In this document: positions 5,647-6,953 of the stretch, one piece after another
How the letters are laid out: each line of letters begins with the position of its first letter
Numbering within the stretch: position 1 is the stretch's first letter
NCBI GenBank assembly: GCA_030043395.1
Contig: JASHXW010000498.1
Location: forward strand, 1 to 6,953
Direction: 5' to 3'
DNA: 6,953 bases
From: Streptosporangiaceae bacterium
GTDB taxonomy: Bacteria; Actinomycetota; Actinomycetes; Streptosporangiales; Streptosporangiaceae
The notes under the pieces: generated by a model
The model's input: the letters and a program-made list of their open reading frames with translations, nothing else
Database searches by the model: none
Told to the model about the DNA's origin: nothing
Position numbers and translations under genes: made by a program

Positions 5647-6231
5647 GTGACCGAGCGCAAGCCGCCAGGCATGAGCTTTCCCTCGTGGATCGACCAGCAG
5701 ATCAACGAGGCCATGGAGCGGGGTGCGTTCGACGACCTGCCTGGAGCCGGCCAGCCGTTGCCGAACAGAGGGGACAAGGACGCGGCGCAAGCCTGGCTGC
5801 GCGAGTACGTGCGCCGCGAGGGGGTGCCATCGGAGGAACTGCTGCCAACCCCGCTACGGCTGCGCAAGGAGCGGGAGCGGCTGGCCGAGACCGTCCAGGA
5901 CCTGCCGTCCGAACAGCAGGTTCGTGCTGTCGTCGGTGAGCTCAATCAGCGCATTATGAAGTGGCGCAGGTTCCCATCCGGCCCGCCGATCTTCGTGCCG
6001 CTTGTCGATGAGGAAGCAATGGTCGCCAGATGGCGCGACGAGCGGCAGCAAGAAACCTCATCCGCAGCGGGGATCGCCGAAGGCTGCGCGGCAGGCAGCG
6101 AGGTGCGCGGCGAGGCGGCCAGCCAGGCGCGCGGCGAGGTGCTCGGCCGGGCGGGTGATCCGCGCGCCTTCACGCGAGCCCATGCCCAGAAAGGCCTGCG
6201 GCGCGGGTGGCGGCGCCGACGGCGCAGCTAA
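5647..6231 (+). CDS. DUF1992 protein (DnaJ homologue subfamily C member 28 conserved domain)
   Basis: A 194-residue, probably cytoplasmic protein. Residues about 11-80 carry the DUF1992 signature: SWIDQQINEAMERGAFDDLPGAG (13-35), followed by QPLPN, then a helix with AWLREY (49-54), PSEELLPTPLRLRKE (61-75) and a charged helix. The domain was named from eukaryotic DNAJC28, but no J domain (HPD motif) is present here. Its biochemical role is not established. The domain continues to about residue 130. After that comes a tail of about 60 residues, rich in Ala, Gly and Arg and ending GWRRRRRRS. The tail is unusual for the family, whose bacterial members are often near 120 residues. GTG 5647 is preceded by GAGAG (5635-5639). 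ATG 5671, which would remove eight residues, is an alternative, and the frame is open back to a TTG at 5575 within the repeats. Confidence 0.85.
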   Translation: MTERKPPGMSFPSWIDQQINEAMERGAFDDLPGAGQPLPNRGDKDAAQAWLREYVRREGVPSEELLPTPLRLRKERERLAETVQDLPSEQQVRAVVGELNQRIMKWRRFPSGPPIFVPLVDEEAMVARWRDERQQETSSAAGIAEGCAAGSEVRGEAASQARGEVLGRAGDPRAFTRAHAQKGLRRGWRRRRRS

Positions 6232-6329
6232 TCGCCGAGCGGCAGCGCGCGTCCAACGAACTGGCGGTTCTCGATCGTCCAGCCCACTGTCGGCAGCGCG
6301 GCGTAGCGTTCGCACTGACGAATTACTGA

Positions 6330-6351
6330 GCCGAGCCGTCAGGCTCCCGGC
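6330..6351 (+). other. Leader hairpin upstream of the transglutaminase-like gene
   Basis: GAGCC (6333-6337), loop GTCA, GGCTC (6342-6346), extended by three pairs (6330-6332 with 6349-6351) around a CC bulge. It ends six bases before the Shine-Dalgarno. No T-tract follows, so it is a weak terminator candidate for the DUF1992 gene. The remaining gap (6232-6329) shows nothing clear. Confidence 0.3.
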
Positions 6352-6366
6352 GCAGCGAGGAGATTC

Positions 6367-6953
6367 ATGCCGGCAGACTGTGACTCAGCGGTCGCGTCCT
6401 TCTACGCCACGCCGGGGATCATGACGGCAGCAGGCAGTTACGCGCCGCTGCTCGATGCTCTGCCGCGCGAGATTCCAGACCTCGCCGCGGTGGCGCAAGG
6501 ACTGCTGATCCACGAGCACATGGTGCAGGGGTACGGGGTGACGCTGTCGGAGGGTGACCGCGCCAGCGTGCATACCCGCCGCGTCGAGCAGTTGCTCGCC
6601 CAGATCCTCGCTCGCGACGATCGCCCGTTGCACATCGCCCGTGCTCCCGCGGCTCGGCTACCTGGCAACTGCCGGCACTTCACCGTCCTGATGACCGCCA
6701 TGCTCCGGGCGCATGGCACGCCAGCCAGGGCCCGGTGCGGCTTCGGCGGCTACTTCAACCCCGGCAAGTACGAGGATCACTGGGTCTGCGAGTACTGGGA
6801 CGGCGAGCGGCAGCGCTGGAGCCTTGTCGATGCGCAGATCGACGAAGTGCAGCGCGGCTGGTTCCCGATCGACTTCGAGCTCACCGACGTGCCACGGGAC
6901 CAGTTCCTGGTCGCCGGCCAGGCCTGGGCTTCATACCGGTCTGGCAAGGCTGA
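6367..6953 (+). CDS. Transglutaminase-like superfamily protein (partial, runs off right edge)
   Basis: At least 195 residues, open to the end of the window. The papain-like transglutaminase triad is visible: C102 in PGNCRHFTVLM (99-109), H138 in YEDHWVCEYW (135-144) and D155 in WSLVDAQID (151-159). C102 heads the usual helix, which continues into LRAHGTPARARCGFGGYF (113-130). No signal peptide or membrane segment is present at the N-terminus, so a cytoplasmic location is likely. Bacterial members of this superfamily act as proteases, amidases or crosslinkers, and the reaction here is unknown. ATG 6367 is fixed by GAGGAG (6357-6362) four bases upstream. The gene follows DUF1992 after a 135-base gap, so co-transcription is possible but not shown. 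The last two bases, GA, are an incomplete codon. Confidence 0.85.
   Translation, partial: MPADCDSAVASFYATPGIMTAAGSYAPLLDALPREIPDLAAVAQGLLIHEHMVQGYGVTLSEGDRASVHTRRVEQLLAQILARDDRPLHIARAPAARLPGNCRHFTVLMTAMLRAHGTPARARCGFGGYFNPGKYEDHWVCEYWDGERQRWSLVDAQIDEVQRGWFPIDFELTDVPRDQFLVAGQAWASYRSGKA

Noticed and set aside
1..6953. New multi-gene defence or biosynthetic system
   Set aside because: The genes are on alternating strands with separate control regions. No toxin-antitoxin pair, nuclease/helicase set or biosynthetic core enzyme is visible.

Overview
The window is GC-rich DNA from a high-GC actinomycete. This is inferred from the strong G/C bias at third codon positions, the GTG starts, an F420-type luciferase-like oxidoreductase, and secreted proteins with Ala-rich signal peptides. 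Genus cannot be read from the sequence. It looks like ordinary chromosome: I see no tRNA, rRNA, transposase, phage gene or CRISPR array.

Layout. (1) 1-1088, minus strand: an ABC-2 type exporter permease, nearly complete and running off the left edge. It is translated directly from the reverse strand. (2) 1089-1188: a compact divergent promoter region with a TTCAAC-N4-GTTGAA operator lying across the permease -10 box. (3) 1189-2433, plus: a CehA/McbA-type PHP-domain metal-dependent phosphoesterase. (4) 2451-3749, minus: a 432-residue secreted protein with a GHEYAE motif, convergent with the PHP gene; both stop codons sit inside one inverted repeat. (5) 3750-3958: a divergent intergenic region with several short inverted repeats. 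(6) 3959-4921, plus: a luciferase-like, probably F420-dependent oxidoreductase. (7) 5072-5494, plus: a small exported protein, possibly a lipoprotein. (8) 5495-5646: a non-coding stretch with two 16-bp direct repeats enclosed by a 9-bp inverted repeat. (9) 5647-6231, plus: a DUF1992 (DnaJ-C28-like conserved domain) protein with an unusual basic tail. (10) 6367-6953, plus: a transglutaminase-like protein cut by the right edge.

The genes do not form an evident single pathway. Most have their own intergenic region and ribosome binding site, and the strand switches repeatedly. The strongest functional link is the shared control region between the exporter permease and the PHP phosphoesterase, where one operator could regulate both directions. 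I found no convincing new multi-gene system. The items most worth following up are the divergent operator, the secreted GHEYAE protein with its His-Pro repeats, and the repeat cluster at 5532-5600.
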